DNA of 64,000 nt from Paraburkholderia heleia NBRC 101817 (GTDB taxonomy: Bacteria > Pseudomonadota > Gammaproteobacteria > Burkholderiales > Burkholderiaceae): positions 62,001 to 126,000 of the forward strand of contig NZ_BBJH01000002.1 in NCBI RefSeq assembly GCF_000739775.1, read 5' to 3'. The notes beneath the pieces are model-generated. The model had not been told where the DNA came from and searched no databases. It worked only from the letters and a program-made list of their open reading frames with translations. The position numbers were made by a program, and so were the translations under genes. Each line of letters begins with the position of its first letter. Position 1 is the stretch's first letter. Shown here in pieces: positions 8,905 through 18,682 of the stretch.

Positions 8905-9441
8905 TTAGCGGCTTGCCAGTTGCTTGTGATAGAACGTGGTGCCGCAAAATGCGCCGTCCGGCATCAGCGCGTAATTCGGCACGCCGCCCACACGCTCCCA
9001 TCCCGCGCGCGCATAGAGCCGTTCGGCCGCGCCGCCCGTCACAGTGTCGAGCACGAGCACCGATTTTCCGGCTTGCCTGGCCGCCTCGTCGATCGCGAGC
9101 ATGAGGCGCAGCCCGACACCTTGCCCGCGCGCGGCGCGATGCACCAGCACCTTGGCGACATCGGCGCGATGCGGCTGGTTTTCCGGTTGCGCCGTCACGA
9201 GTTGCGCCGTGCCCACAATACGCTGCTGCGCGTCTTCGGCCGCGAGCAGAATGCGGCCGCCGCGCGCCACGTCTTGCGCCACGCTGCGCCAGAACGCCAG
9301 CGCCGTTTCGCGCGCAATCGGCAGCATGAAACTCACCGAGGCGCCGCCCTCCACGCAGTCGATGAGTACGTCCGCAAGCGCGGGCGCGCAGGCTTGAGCC
9401 TGTTCGGCGGTGAGGCGGCGTACCTTGATTGAGTCACTCAT
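8905..9441 (-). CDS. GNAT family N-acetyltransferase
   Basis: 178 residues with the GNAT acetyl-CoA fold. The pyrophosphate-binding loop appears as VHRAARGQGVGLRLML (R/Q-x-x-G-x-G/A), followed by the Val-Leu-Asp strand and the C-terminal LYARAGWERVGGVPNYAL segment common to small-molecule acetyltransferases. I chose the ATG at 9441; the frame is open up to 9489 but that would overlap the regulator gene. The gap to the upstream XRE-cupin gene is only 16 bases, so the two are probably co-transcribed and the regulator may respond to the substrate. The acceptor substrate cannot be told. Confidence 0.85.
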   Translation of the reverse strand: MSDSIKVRRLTAEQAQACAPALADVLIDCVEGGASVSFMLPIARETALAFWRSVAQDVARGGRILLAAEDAQQRIVGTAQLVTAQPENQPHRADVAKVLVHRAARGQGVGLRLMLAIDEAARQAGKSVLVLDTVTGGAAERLYARAGWERVGGVPNYALMPDGAFCGTTFYHKQLASR

Positions 9442-9457
9442 CTGAATGTGAACCCCA

Positions 9458-10030
9458 TCAGTTAGTGATCCTGCACAACGCGACGACATAGCGCGCCGGC
9501 TCGTTGGTGGGATTGCGATAGACGATAGGGCAGTCCAGGCGCATCGCGAGGCAGTCGCCGGTTTCGAGCCGCCACACGCGCTCGCCCACCGTCATCTCCA
9601 TCTCCCCTTCCATCACCCAAACCTGCTGATGAATTTCCGCGTCGCGCAGGCTCGTGTCGTAGGCCACGCGTTGACCGGGCGGAAAGTGCACCTCCACGAG
9701 CTGGATGGGCGACCATGCTGGCGGCGAGAGATTGCGCCGGACATAGCCCGACCCGGGATCGGTCCAGACCGCCTGGTCGCGGGCGGCGGCGTGCGGGGAA
9801 GGGGGCTGCCGCGCATCGCCGCCCGGTGCTTCGAAGATCGACGCGAGCGGCACGCCAAGCGCCGTGGCGAGCTTGTCGAGCACGATGGCCGTGGGGCTGC
9901 TTTGCCCACGTTCGATGAGCGAGATGTTCGAGCGGCTCACCGAACTGCGCTCGGCCAGCGCTTCGAGCGACCAGCCTTTGGCGTCGCGCAGTTCGCGCAG
10001 GCGGCGGGCGATATTGGTATGGATATCCAT
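9458..10030 (-). CDS. XRE-family HTH regulator with C-terminal cupin domain
   Basis: 190 residues. Residues 1-65 are a Cro/C1 helix-turn-helix (LRELRDAKGWSLEALAERSS, then SRSNISLIERGQSSPT). The C-terminal half is a cupin beta-barrel (VHFPPGQRVAYD to MEGEMEMTVGERVWRLETGD) that usually binds a small ligand. Family members such as PuuR control amine or amino-acid catabolism. It is first in a two-gene unit with the GNAT gene. An inverted pair of ATCCAGTTTA boxes lies directly before its start, suggesting autoregulation. Confidence 0.88.
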   Translation of the reverse strand: MDIHTNIARRLRELRDAKGWSLEALAERSSVSRSNISLIERGQSSPTAIVLDKLATALGVPLASIFEAPGGDARQPPSPHAAARDQAVWTDPGSGYVRRNLSPPAWSPIQLVEVHFPPGQRVAYDTSLRDAEIHQQVWVMEGEMEMTVGERVWRLETGDCLAMRLDCPIVYRNPTNEPARYVVALCRITN

Positions 10031-10033
10031 GCC

Positions 10034-10071
10034 ATCCAGTTTAATGGATATTTTTGTCCGGTAAACTGGAT
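10034..10071. promoter_or_regulatory. Inverted repeat upstream of the XRE-cupin gene (candidate operator)
   Basis: ATCCAGTTTA (10034-10043) is repeated in inverted orientation as TAAACTGGAT (10062-10071), a perfect 10-base match separated by 18 bases. It begins 3 bases upstream of the regulator start codon, so binding there would block transcription or translation initiation. An autoregulatory operator is inferred from position. Confidence 0.55.
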
Positions 10072-10271
10072 TTTTTAATTCCGCGTATAAAAGTTTATGC
10101 GCATCAAGTTTGTCGCAGGCGTGCGACAGAGGATGCCGCCCTGTTATATCGGTTAGCCGGATGCAAACGTTTGCGTGATCAAAACCTTGATTTCTCTCAA
10201 ATGATGGCCTCCTGCCCGCTGTTAGCTTCGCGCTATCTCAAAAGACATCGCAGTGCGGTTCGGGGCGCAAC

Positions 10272-12815
10272 ATGCAACACCACACGCTGGACCTGGAAAT
10301 CGGGCAGCTACTTTCAGGGCCGCCGCTTGCATGCGGGCCCGACGTGCCGATTCGCGAAGCGGCGCGCATGATGAGCGAACGGCGCTATAGCGCCATCGTC
10401 ATTACCGAAATGGGGCGGCCCGTCGGCATCTGGACCGAGCACGACGCGCTCGCGCTGGGCGAAGACGCCGCGGCGCTCGCGCTGCCCATCCGCCATGCAA
10501 TGAGTCAACCGGTGCACGCGCTGCCTGCGAGCACGCGTCTGCGCGACGCCGCCCTGCGCTTCAAGCGCGAGGGCATTCGCCATTGTCTCGTGGTCGATCA
10601 GTCGGGCCGCTCGCTCGGCATCGTCACGCAAACCGACCTGGTCATGAATCAGGGCCTCGAGTGCTTCCTGCGGCTGAAGACGGTCGGCTCGGTCCACGCG
10701 GCGATGCCGCTCGTGGTCGACGCGCGCACGTCCATGCACGAGGCCATGCAGCGCATGCGTGCGCGGCGTCTGAGCGCGCTCGTCGTGAGCTATCCTGAAG
10801 GCGACTTCGGCATCGTGACCGAGCGCGACGTGGTGCGCCTCGCTGCCGACGGCGTGCTCGACGGCACGGTCGGCGCGCGCGCGAGCCGGCCGCTGCGCTC
10901 GCTCGCGCATTCGCAAAGCCTCTATGCCGCGCGCCAGTATCTCGTCGAGCACCGTATGCGCCATGTGGGTGTGATCGGCGAAGACGGGAGTCTCGCGGGC
11001 TTGCTCGACCTCTCGCATATCCTGCACGACATCGAAGACGGCTTCGTGCGCGAGTTGCAGATGGCGCTGCGCGAGCGCGACGATGCGCTGCTCGCCTCGC
11101 GAGCGAACCTGCGTCTTGCCGACCAGGTGGTGGAGTCGACGCTCGACGGCGTGATGATCACCGATCTCGACGGTACGATCGAGCGCGTGAACCCGGCTTT
11201 TACGCGGCTCACGGGCTATACGGAGCACGAGGCGCTCGGGCGCAAGGCGAGCCTGCTCAACTCGGGCCGCCAGGGGCCGGCGTTCTATAGCGCGCTCTGG
11301 CGCAGCCTGCGGCAAAACGGCCACTGGAAAGGCGAAATCTGGAACCGCCGCAAGGACGGCGCGCTTTACCTGGAATACCTGACGATTTCCAGCATCTGCG
11401 ACCCGAGCGGCCGCTGCACGCATTACGCCGCGATCTTCGCGGACATCACGCAGCGCCGCGAGACCGAGGAGCGCCTGAGCTATCTCGCCACGCACGACGC
11501 CCTGACCGGCCTGCCCAATCGCACGCTCTTCACCGAGCGCCTCACGCTCTCGCTCGCGCGCGCACGCCGTTCGGGCAAGCGCGTCGCCGTGATGTTTCTC
11601 GACCTCGATCGCTTCAAGCTCATCAACGACACGATGGGGCACGGCGTGGGCGACGAGGCGCTAACCGTGATCGCCACGCGCCTGCGCGAAGCGGTGCGCG
11701 AGACCGATACGGTGGCGCGCCTCGGTGGCGACGAGTTCACCCTGCTGATCGAGGATATCGAAGACATTCGCCACGTCGGGCAGATCGCCCAGGGGCTGCT
11801 CGCGCGCGTGGGCGCCGCGATGCATATCGGCGAGCAGTTGCTGTTCGTCACGCCGAGCATCGGCATCAGCATGTTTCCGGACGACGCGCGCGATCCGCGG
11901 CAACTGCTCATGCAGGCCGACCGCGCGATGTACGAGGCCAAGGACGCGGGCAAGAACAACTTCCGCTTCTTCGCTGCGCCGATGACGTCTTCGGCCATGG
12001 AGCGCATCGTGCTCGAAAGCGAATTGCACCATGCGCTGGAGGCGGGCGAACTCGTGCTCCATTACCAGCCCGAATTCGATGTGGCGAGCGGAGCGCTCGT
12101 CAATATCGAGGCGCTCGTGCGCTGGCAGCACCCGCGCCGCGGCCTCGTACCGCCTGACCAGTTCATCCCGATTGCCGAGGAATCCTCATTGATCGTGCCG
12201 CTCGGCGCGTGGGTGCTGCGCGAGGCCTGCCGGCAGGCGCGCGAGTGGCTGGACGAGGGCTTCGACTTCGGCCGCATCAGCGTGAATCTTTCGGCGCGGC
12301 AATGCCTGCACGACGGCTTTCTGCATCAGCTCACGAACGTGCTCAGCGAAACGGGCCTGCCCGCCGCGCGCCTGCAGCTCGAACTCGTGGAGAGCATGGC
12401 GATGATGTCGGGCCGGGGCGGCATCGAAGCGTTGCTGCAGGAACTCGCGGCGCGTGGCATCAGCCTCGCGATCGATGACTTCGGCACGGGCTATTCGTCG
12501 TTCAAGTATCTGCAGTCCTTACCGGTCGACACGCTCAAGGTGGACCGTTCATTTCTCGCGGACATGGCCGGGCCGGGACCGGGAATGTCGCCGCGCGTGA
12601 AGAAAAGCGCCGCGCGGGACCGCTCGATCGTGCGCGCGATCGTCGCGATGGCGCGCTCGCTCGGCGTCACCGTGGTGGCCGAGGGCGTCGAGACGCCGCG
12701 GCAACTCGAGTTTCTGCGCGAGATCGGCTGCGACCGCGCGCAAGGTTTCCTGCTTGCACGCCCCGCGCCCGCCGAGTCGATGCCGCGCGCGCTCGAGGCG
12801 TGCGTGGCCGGCTGA
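10272..12815 (+). CDS. CBS-PAS-GGDEF-EAL cyclic-di-GMP signalling protein
   Basis: 847-residue cytoplasmic protein with no membrane segment. In order: tandem CBS repeats (about residues 8-255), which usually sense nucleotides; a PAS domain (about 280-400); a GGDEF domain with intact GGDEF at about 486-490 and an RETD inhibitory I-site nine residues before it; and an EAL domain with IEALVRW (E613), DDFGTGYSS and VVAEGVET. All catalytic signatures are present, so both synthesis and breakdown of c-di-GMP are possible; the balance may be set by the CBS/PAS inputs. It is followed by a small unknown gene and a chemoreceptor gene in the same direction, suggesting a motility or biofilm unit. Confidence 0.92.
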   Translation: MQHHTLDLEIGQLLSGPPLACGPDVPIREAARMMSERRYSAIVITEMGRPVGIWTEHDALALGEDAAALALPIRHAMSQPVHALPASTRLRDAALRFKREGIRHCLVVDQSGRSLGIVTQTDLVMNQGLECFLRLKTVGSVHAAMPLVVDARTSMHEAMQRMRARRLSALVVSYPEGDFGIVTERDVVRLAADGVLDGTVGARASRPLRSLAHSQSLYAARQYLVEHRMRHVGVIGEDGSLAGLLDLSHILHDIEDGFVRELQMALRERDDALLASRANLRLADQVVESTLDGVMITDLDGTIERVNPAFTRLTGYTEHEALGRKASLLNSGRQGPAFYSALWRSLRQNGHWKGEIWNRRKDGALYLEYLTISSICDPSGRCTHYAAIFADITQRRETEERLSYLATHDALTGLPNRTLFTERLTLSLARARRSGKRVAVMFLDLDRFKLINDTMGHGVGDEALTVIATRLREAVRETDTVARLGGDEFTLLIEDIEDIRHVGQIAQGLLARVGAAMHIGEQLLFVTPSIGISMFPDDARDPRQLLMQADRAMYEAKDAGKNNFRFFAAPMTSSAMERIVLESELHHALEAGELVLHYQPEFDVASGALVNIEALVRWQHPRRGLVPPDQFIPIAEESSLIVPLGAWVLREACRQAREWLDEGFDFGRISVNLSARQCLHDGFLHQLTNVLSETGLPAARLQLELVESMAMMSGRGGIEALLQELAARGISLAIDDFGTGYSSFKYLQSLPVDTLKVDRSFLADMAGPGPGMSPRVKKSAARDRSIVRAIVAMARSLGVTVVAEGVETPRQLEFLREIGCDRAQGFLLARPAPAESMPRALEACVAG

Positions 12816-12861
12816 AGACCGCCTTTTCTTTCCCTTTTTGCCGCAGTACCTGGAGAATCCC

Positions 12862-13170
12862 TTGAGCACCAGTGACGAGATGCTGTTGAACTCGATGACC
12901 GCGCTAGTGAGCGCGCATGGCAAGGCCATCTCGCGCTTCGGCGCGAGTGTGGTGGTGATGTCGAAGTTCGTCGAGGCGGTGCTGCCGCAACTGTCCGCGG
13001 CGCAGATCGAACGCACGATCCTCGCGTTTCATGCACAGCTCGGCGAAGCGATGGCCGTGGCCGACGGCGTGCTGTTGCCGGGCGAATACCGCGCCACGCT
13101 GATCGAGCAGGCGAACATGCTGCTGTCCCGGCTGGGCAGCGATGCCGTCCCCACCACATCGAGGCCCTGA
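12862..13170 (+). CDS. Conserved-looking small protein of unknown function
   Basis: 102 residues if started at the TTG at 12862, which has TGGAG 7 bases upstream; an ATG at 12883 is the next choice, and the frame is open further upstream without a ribosome site. I do not recognise the family. It is helical, without signal peptide or membrane segment, with the recognisable run HAQLGEAMAVADGVLLPGEY. It lies 46 bases after the c-di-GMP gene and 15 bases before the chemoreceptor gene, so it is probably part of the same transcript and may belong to that pathway. Confidence 0.6.
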   Translation: MSTSDEMLLNSMTALVSAHGKAISRFGASVVVMSKFVEAVLPQLSAAQIERTILAFHAQLGEAMAVADGVLLPGEYRATLIEQANMLLSRLGSDAVPTTSRP

Positions 13171-13185
13171 AGCGGAAATAAGGCA

Positions 13186-14808
13186 ATGCGTAATCTGACG
13201 ATTCGAAAAGGGCTGCTGCTCGTGCTCTGCACGTTCGCGGCGATGCTGGTGGTGGGGGCGGTGGTCGGTGTCCTGATGATCGGCCGCGCCGACGACTCGG
13301 CGCGTTTCATCCACGAAGTCGCGCGCCAGGACGGGCTCGCGCTCGCCTTGCGCGAGGACGCAGCGCTTGCGCAAACGGCGCTTGCGCGCGCGTATCAAGC
13401 TGCGAAGGAAAAAGGCGCAGCCGATGCGCAACAGCGCGCGCAGCAGGAAGCACGCGAACTCATCGATCAGGCCGCGAAGCACGGCACCGCGCTGCGCGCG
13501 AGCGCGCCGTTCGACCTCGATGCGGCCCGGCAGCGCGACGCCTTGCTCAGTGCGTGGAGCACGCTCGCCCAGGCGCTGCAGCGCGCGGCCACGGCGCTCG
13601 AATCCGGCGACACGGCGACCTATGCCACACTCGCTGCCGGGGATGTCGCCAATGCGGACATGCAGTTTTCGGCGAGCGTGGCCGCACTGCGCGCGAACGC
13701 CGATGCCGCCACGCGCGCCACGCTCGACCAGTCCGGGCGCGAGCACAACTGGGTGATGGCGATGGTGGTGGTGGGCCTGGTGGGCGCGCTGGCGCTCGTC
13801 GTTGCGACCCATATGGCGCTGCGCCGCCTCGTCACGGCGCCGCTCAAAGAAGCGGTGGAAGTGCTGAACCAGATCGCCGCGAACGATCTCTCGGTTCACA
13901 TAGAAGGCGGCGGGCGCAACGAAATCGGCCAGTTGCTCGCCGCGATGCGGCGCATGCAGGGCGGCCTGAGCCACACCGTGCGCAGCGTGCGATCGAGCTG
14001 CGATGCGATCAACACGGGTGCACGCGAAATCGCGGCGGGCAACCTCGATCTGTCGAGCCGCACGGAACAGCAGTCTGCGTCGCTCGAGCAGACGGCGTCG
14101 AGCATGGAGCAGCTCACGTCGAGCGTGCGTCAGAACGCGCAGCATGCGAACGCCGCGAGCGCGCTTGCCACGGGGGCGGCCGATGTCGCGCAGCGCGGCG
14201 GACGCGTGGTCGAGCAGGTGATCGAAACGATGGAGGCGATCAGCCGCAGCTCGGGCAAGATCGCGGACATCACGGGCATCATCGACGGCATTGCGTTTCA
14301 GACCAATATTCTCGCGCTCAACGCCTCGGTCGAGGCCGCGCGCGCGGGTGAGCAGGGCCGCGGCTTCGCCGTCGTCGCGGGCGAGGTGCGCATGCTCGCG
14401 CAGCGCAGCGCCGCTGCGGCGCGCGAGATCAAGTCGCTGATCGACGCCTCGGTGCACGACGTGGGCAACGGCCGCTCGCTCGTCGGCGAGGCGGGCGCGA
14501 CGATGGCCGAGATCGTCGCTTCAGTGGACAAGGTGTCGGGCCTCATGAAGGAGATTGCCTCGGCCACCGTGGAGCAGAGCGCCGGCATCGAGCAGGTCGA
14601 GACGGCGGTGAGCCAGATGGATCAGGTCACGCAGCAGAACGCGGCGCTCGTGGAACAGGCGGCGGCTGCCGCCGAATCGCTCGAGCAGCAGGCGAGCCAG
14701 ATGGCCGAAGCCGTGGCGACGTTCCGCGTGTGCGAGTCGGCGGATGCGCCGCCGTGGGCGCCGCTGGCGGTTGCGCGCGAGGCAGGCGCGCTGCCTGCGG
14801 CGGCATGA
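13186..14808 (+). CDS. Methyl-accepting chemotaxis protein
   Basis: 540-residue chemoreceptor. Transmembrane helix 1 lies near residues 10-32, a four-helix-bundle-like periplasmic sensor follows (rich in Ala/Gln/Arg helices), transmembrane helix 2 near 190-208, then a HAMP linker. The cytoplasmic signalling domain carries the conserved hairpin tip EAARAGEQGRGFAVVAGEVR that contacts CheA and CheW. No C-terminal NWETF-like pentapeptide for CheR/CheB tethering is seen; the protein ends in ALPAAA. The ligand cannot be predicted. Confidence 0.93.
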   Translation: MRNLTIRKGLLLVLCTFAAMLVVGAVVGVLMIGRADDSARFIHEVARQDGLALALREDAALAQTALARAYQAAKEKGAADAQQRAQQEARELIDQAAKHGTALRASAPFDLDAARQRDALLSAWSTLAQALQRAATALESGDTATYATLAAGDVANADMQFSASVAALRANADAATRATLDQSGREHNWVMAMVVVGLVGALALVVATHMALRRLVTAPLKEAVEVLNQIAANDLSVHIEGGGRNEIGQLLAAMRRMQGGLSHTVRSVRSSCDAINTGAREIAAGNLDLSSRTEQQSASLEQTASSMEQLTSSVRQNAQHANAASALATGAADVAQRGGRVVEQVIETMEAISRSSGKIADITGIIDGIAFQTNILALNASVEAARAGEQGRGFAVVAGEVRMLAQRSAAAAREIKSLIDASVHDVGNGRSLVGEAGATMAEIVASVDKVSGLMKEIASATVEQSAGIEQVETAVSQMDQVTQQNAALVEQAAAAAESLEQQASQMAEAVATFRVCESADAPPWAPLAVAREAGALPAAA

Positions 14809-14812
14809 GGGG

Positions 14813-15556
14813 CTAACGCCAGGCCTGCGTGAATTCGCCGATGACGCGTGCGAGATGCGCCTGCATCGCCGCACGCGCGGCGGCTGCGTCGCGCGCCATG
14901 ATGGCCGAAAAAATGCGCTGATGGTCTTCCTGCGAAGCCGCGCGCAACGCGGGCGTATGGAAGTGCTCCTCGATCTTTCTCCACAACGGGTCGGCGCGCG
15001 AGTTGTCCCACATCGCGCTCACCACGTGCCGCAGCATATCGTTGCCGGTTGCGCCCGCGATCGCCAGATGGAACTCGCGGTCCGCGGCCTCGTTCGCGGC
15101 CTTGTCGTCCATGTTTTCGCGCATCGCGCGCAACGCGGCAAAGAGGCGGTCGAGGTCCGAGTCCTTGCGCTCGGTCGCGGCGAGCGCCGCGATGCCGCTT
15201 TCGATCACTTCCCGCGCGCGCAGCGTCTCGATCGGGCCCGGCCCGCGCGGCAGTTCGAATGCAATGGCGCGCGCGTCCTGCGCGTCGGCCACATAGATGC
15301 CCGAGCCCACGCGCACCTCGACCACGCCCTGCACTTCGAGCGCGATGATCGCCTCTCTCACCTGCGTGCGGCTCACGCCGAAACGCTCGGCGAGCGTGCG
15401 CTCGGAGGGCAGGCGGGCGCGAGGCGCACCCGGCGCGCGCCCAACGTCGCCTGCCGCGATCAGGTCGTAGATCTGTTTCGCGAGGCCGACATAAGAGCGG
15501 TCGGCCGCGTCCGCATCGGCGGCGCGACCGGTTGGCGTGGGCGAAAGATCGGTCAT
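14813..15556 (-). CDS. GntR-family regulator, FadR subfamily
   Basis: 247 residues. An N-terminal winged helix (LPSERTLAERFGVSRTQVREAI) is followed by an all-helical FCD ligand domain, with the usual metal-site residues spread over EFHLAI and the HFHTP and DHQRI segments. I start it at the ATG at 15556; the frame is open further up but without a ribosome site. It is transcribed away from the sugar ABC operon across a 393-base gap containing TGGT-N2-NCCA sites, the type of operator this subfamily binds. It most likely represses that operon and is relieved by the imported sugar or a sugar acid. Confidence 0.88.
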   Translation of the reverse strand: MTDLSPTPTGRAADADAADRSYVGLAKQIYDLIAAGDVGRAPGAPRARLPSERTLAERFGVSRTQVREAIIALEVQGVVEVRVGSGIYVADAQDARAIAFELPRGPGPIETLRAREVIESGIAALAATERKDSDLDRLFAALRAMRENMDDKAANEAADREFHLAIAGATGNDMLRHVVSAMWDNSRADPLWRKIEEHFHTPALRAASQEDHQRIFSAIMARDAAAARAAMQAHLARVIGEFTQAWR

Positions 15557-15949
15557 CCAGAACTCTCGAAAGCGTCGCAGCCGCCAGGCGGCGGCTGAAG
15601 TTCGCGAGAATGGTACACCAGTTGCCGCGCCGCCAAGCCGTGAGGCGGTGCGGATTTGCGCGCGATTTCCGCCAAATCGGGCCCTGCGTCGGGGCCAGTG
15701 GTAAACCACTATCGCGCGTGGATTGGTATGCCAGTACTGTCAGACGGGGAGGCGTTCGCACGTGCCCGTTGTTTTGCTTCGAGGCGGGACGCCTTTGAAG
15801 AAGTCATTGCGCCGGCCCGGTGCGTCCGGTCCAGTCCCGCTGCAGCACATCCAGCAAGATTCCCCGCTTTACGCACACCGTCTCGGCCATTCCCGACGAA
15901 CCCGGTGCGCCGGCAATCAGTAAGTTCTATCCGACAAAAAGGAGACAAC
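15557..15949. other. Divergent promoter region between GntR regulator and sugar ABC operon
   Basis: 393 bases with no credible gene. It contains the promoters of both divergent units and three candidate operators described separately. AAGGAG is present just before the binding-protein start. Confidence 0.6.
15611..15733. promoter_or_regulatory. Three FadR/GntR-type operator candidates
   Basis: TGGTACACCA at 15611-15620, AGTGGTAAACCACT at 15697-15710 (6-base perfect arms around AA) and TTGGTATGCCA at 15723-15733. All share the TGGT-N2-(A/G)CCA layout known for FadR-subfamily GntR operators. One is near the regulator start and two are in the middle of the divergent gap, consistent with control of both directions. 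Confidence 0.55.
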
Positions 15950-17077
15950 ATGCTTTCAGGAATCCACGTGCTTCGAGCGGCGGCGACCGCGGCAATGGCG
16001 CTGTGCGCTAGCGCGGCTTTCGCGCAGGCATCGATCGTTTCCGGCCCGTCCAGCGACCCGACGTGCATGGTCCCCTGGAAGACCGACACCAAATTCATCA
16101 AGTATCCGAAGAAGAGCGGACCGTACCGCATCGCGCTCGTGAACGGCTATATCGCGAACACCTGGCGCATCCAGATGATCAAGACGGCCAAGGCCTATAC
16201 GGCCCAACCGGCCGTCGCCGCCAAGCTCAAGGAATTCAAGGTCGTCTCGACGGGCGAGGACGTGCCGGCGCAGATCTCGGCCGTCAACAACTTCATCGAC
16301 GCCGGCTACGACGCGATCATCGTGGACGCGCAGAATCCCGCCTCGTTCGGACCCGCGATCCGCCGCGCGAAGAAGGCCGGCGTCGTGCTGGTGGCGTTCG
16401 ACAATACGCTCGACAGCGAGGACGCGATCAACGTGGACGTCGACCAGTACGGGCTCGGCGTGCTGTGGGCCAAGTGGCTCGCGAGCCATCTGCCGAGCGG
16501 CGGCAAGGTGCTCGAAGTGCGCGGCGTGGCGGGTACCTCGGTCGACACCGACCGGCACAACGGCTTCACGAAGACCCTCGACGAGACCGGCAAGAAGTGG
16601 AACGTCGTGCAGGTCTATGGCAAGTGGGACGACGCGGTCGCGCAGAAGGCCACCGCCGACGCGATTGCCGTGCAGGGCCACTTCGACGGCATTTCGGCGC
16701 AAGGCGGCGACACGGGCGTCGTGCGCGCGATGATCGATGCGAAACATCCGTTCGTGCCGTTCGGCGGCGAGACGGAAAACGGCTTTCGCAAGTTCTGTGC
16801 GCAGTATGGCGCCCAGGGCCTGAAGTGCACGTCGGCGGGCAGCGGTCCTGCGCAGGTGGCGGTGGCGATCAAGACGGCGCTCGCGGCGCTGGACGGCCAG
16901 ACGATTCCCGTGGCGATCAAGCTGCCGCTCGACGTTACCGACGATTCGAAGCTGAAGGCGGGCACCAACTATTTCCCGAACGAGTCCGACAACTTCTTCG
17001 TCGGCAATTCGTTTCCGACTTGCGGCATCAACTTCTCCGCGCAGGAAATCATGAAGCAGAGCCAGGGCAACCAGTGA
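15950..17077 (+). CDS. Ribose-type sugar ABC transporter substrate-binding protein
   Basis: 375-residue periplasmic protein of the type I periplasmic-binding fold (PF13407-like). A signal peptide ends at ASAAFAQ. The body shows AQISAVNNFIDAGYDAIIVD, NPASFGPAIRRAKKAGV and later FDGISAQGGDTGVVRAM, the landmarks of the ribose/galactose-binding family. AAGGAG lies 6 bases before the ATG at 15950; the frame is open upstream but low in coding character. It heads a four-gene import operon (binding protein, ATPase, two permeases). The ligand is unknown; a pentose, polyol or related sugar is likely. Confidence 0.9.
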   Translation: MLSGIHVLRAAATAAMALCASAAFAQASIVSGPSSDPTCMVPWKTDTKFIKYPKKSGPYRIALVNGYIANTWRIQMIKTAKAYTAQPAVAAKLKEFKVVSTGEDVPAQISAVNNFIDAGYDAIIVDAQNPASFGPAIRRAKKAGVVLVAFDNTLDSEDAINVDVDQYGLGVLWAKWLASHLPSGGKVLEVRGVAGTSVDTDRHNGFTKTLDETGKKWNVVQVYGKWDDAVAQKATADAIAVQGHFDGISAQGGDTGVVRAMIDAKHPFVPFGGETENGFRKFCAQYGAQGLKCTSAGSGPAQVAVAIKTALAALDGQTIPVAIKLPLDVTDDSKLKAGTNYFPNESDNFFVGNSFPTCGINFSAQEIMKQSQGNQ

Positions 17078-17113
17078 CCGCGTGATTGCCTGTGACCCGA
17101 CGGGAGGCGAAGC

Positions 17114-18682
17114 ATGCAGCAGGATGCAGGGCAGCCGTTCTTTCAGATGTCTGGCGTGTCGAAAAGCTATGGCGGCGCGGTGGCGCTGGATCATGCGGAC
17201 CTCGCCGTGCGCAGCGGCCGCATTCACGCGATCCTCGGCGAGAACGGCGCAGGCAAGTCGACGCTGCTGAAGGTGATGTCCGGGGTGGTGCAGCCGGATG
17301 AGGGCGTGATGCACTTCGACGGCCGTGAGGTCTCGTTCGCCTCGCCCGCCGAGGCGAACGCGGCCGGCATTGTCTGCGTGTATCAGGAGCTTTCGCTGAT
17401 CCCCGACCTGAGCGTGGCCGACAACATCTTCGCTTCGAACCCGCCGCGCCGCTTCGGCATGATCGACCGCCGGGCCCAGCGCCGCCAGGCCGAGGAAGCG
17501 CTGGCCCGCGCGGGCGCGGCCGACATCGATCCGCTCGCGAAAGTGCGCGACCTGCCGCTGTCGCGCCAGCAGATGGTCGAGCTGGCCAAGGGGCTCGCGC
17601 ACGAACCGCGCATCCTGATCCTCGACGAGGCGACGTCGGCGTTGACTGCCGCCGACGTGGCGCGCGTGATCGACGTGCTCAAGCGTCTGCGTGAGGAGGG
17701 GCTGGCGCTGCTCTTCATTTCGCATCGCATGCACGAGGTGAAGGCGCTCGCCGACGAATGCACGGTGTATCGCAATGGCCGTCACGTGATGAGCTTCGAG
17801 GCGGGCACGCGCTCGGATAATGAGGTCGTCGAAATGATGATCGGCCGGACGTACCAGCATGTTTTCCCCGAGAAGCCCGTGGAAAAGGCCGGGCGCAAGC
17901 CGGTGCTTGCCTGTCACGATCTCGCGTGGAGCGACACGCTGCGGGGCATCAGCTTCTCGCTCAAGCCCGGTGAAATTCTCGGGCTGGGCGGACTCGACGG
18001 GCAGGGGCAACGCGAACTGCTGCTCGCGCTGTTCGGCGTGTTGCGCGGCTGTGCGGGCAGGATCGAGATCGACGGCAAGGCGGTGTCGATCGGCAGCCCG
18101 GTTGCCGCACGCGCGAAAGGAATCGGCATGGCGCTGATACCGGAGGACCGCAAGACCGAAGGCCTGATGCTGCCGATGTCGGTGCGCGAGAACCTCTCGT
18201 TTGCCGCGCTCGATTGCATGTCGACTGCCGGCGTGATCGATCGCAATCGCCAGCAGTCGTTCGTCGACCGGATGATGGAACTCCTCGCGATCAAGTCGCA
18301 CGGCGTGGATGCGCCCGTGGGCTCGCTGTCGGGCGGCAACCAGCAGAAGGTGGTCATCGCGAAGTGGCTGATCCGCAAGCCCAGAATCTTGTTGCTCAGC
18401 GACCCGACGCGCGGCATCGACGTGGGCACGAAACAGGAGCTTTATCAGTTGCTCAGGCGTCTCGCCGACGAAGGCGCGGCGATCCTGTTCTATTCGACCG
18501 ACTACGACGAGCTGATCGGCTGCTGCGATCGCGTGCTCGTGCTGTACGAAGGCAGGATCAAGAAGGAACTCGTCGGCCCGGCGATCACCGAGCAGAACCT
18601 GATCGCCAGCGCACTGGACCTGCCGGTTGGACAAAGCGGACAGGTCGCGCAGGGTTCGCCTTCCACGGGAGTCGCGCCATGA
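17114..18682 (+). CDS. Sugar ABC transporter ATP-binding protein (RbsA/MglA type)
   Basis: 522-residue protein with two fused nucleotide-binding domains. Domain 1 has Walker A GENGAGKST near residue 38 and Walker B LILDEATSAL. Domain 2 has a degenerate Walker A (GLDGQGQRE) but a good signature LSGGNQQKV and the ending DPTRGIDVGTKQELY, as usual in RbsA and MglA, where only one site is fully catalytic. It follows the binding-protein gene by 36 bases and overlaps the first permease gene as ATGA. Confidence 0.95.
   Translation: MQQDAGQPFFQMSGVSKSYGGAVALDHADLAVRSGRIHAILGENGAGKSTLLKVMSGVVQPDEGVMHFDGREVSFASPAEANAAGIVCVYQELSLIPDLSVADNIFASNPPRRFGMIDRRAQRRQAEEALARAGAADIDPLAKVRDLPLSRQQMVELAKGLAHEPRILILDEATSALTAADVARVIDVLKRLREEGLALLFISHRMHEVKALADECTVYRNGRHVMSFEAGTRSDNEVVEMMIGRTYQHVFPEKPVEKAGRKPVLACHDLAWSDTLRGISFSLKPGEILGLGGLDGQGQRELLLALFGVLRGCAGRIEIDGKAVSIGSPVAARAKGIGMALIPEDRKTEGLMLPMSVRENLSFAALDCMSTAGVIDRNRQQSFVDRMMELLAIKSHGVDAPVGSLSGGNQQKVVIAKWLIRKPRILLLSDPTRGIDVGTKQELYQLLRRLADEGAAILFYSTDYDELIGCCDRVLVLYEGRIKKELVGPAITEQNLIASALDLPVGQSGQVAQGSPSTGVAP

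Noticed and set aside
15956..18634. An 892-codon minus-strand frame opposite the sugar ABC operon
   Set aside because: It is antisense to well-supported binding-protein and ATPase genes and has mirror composition; no independent evidence.
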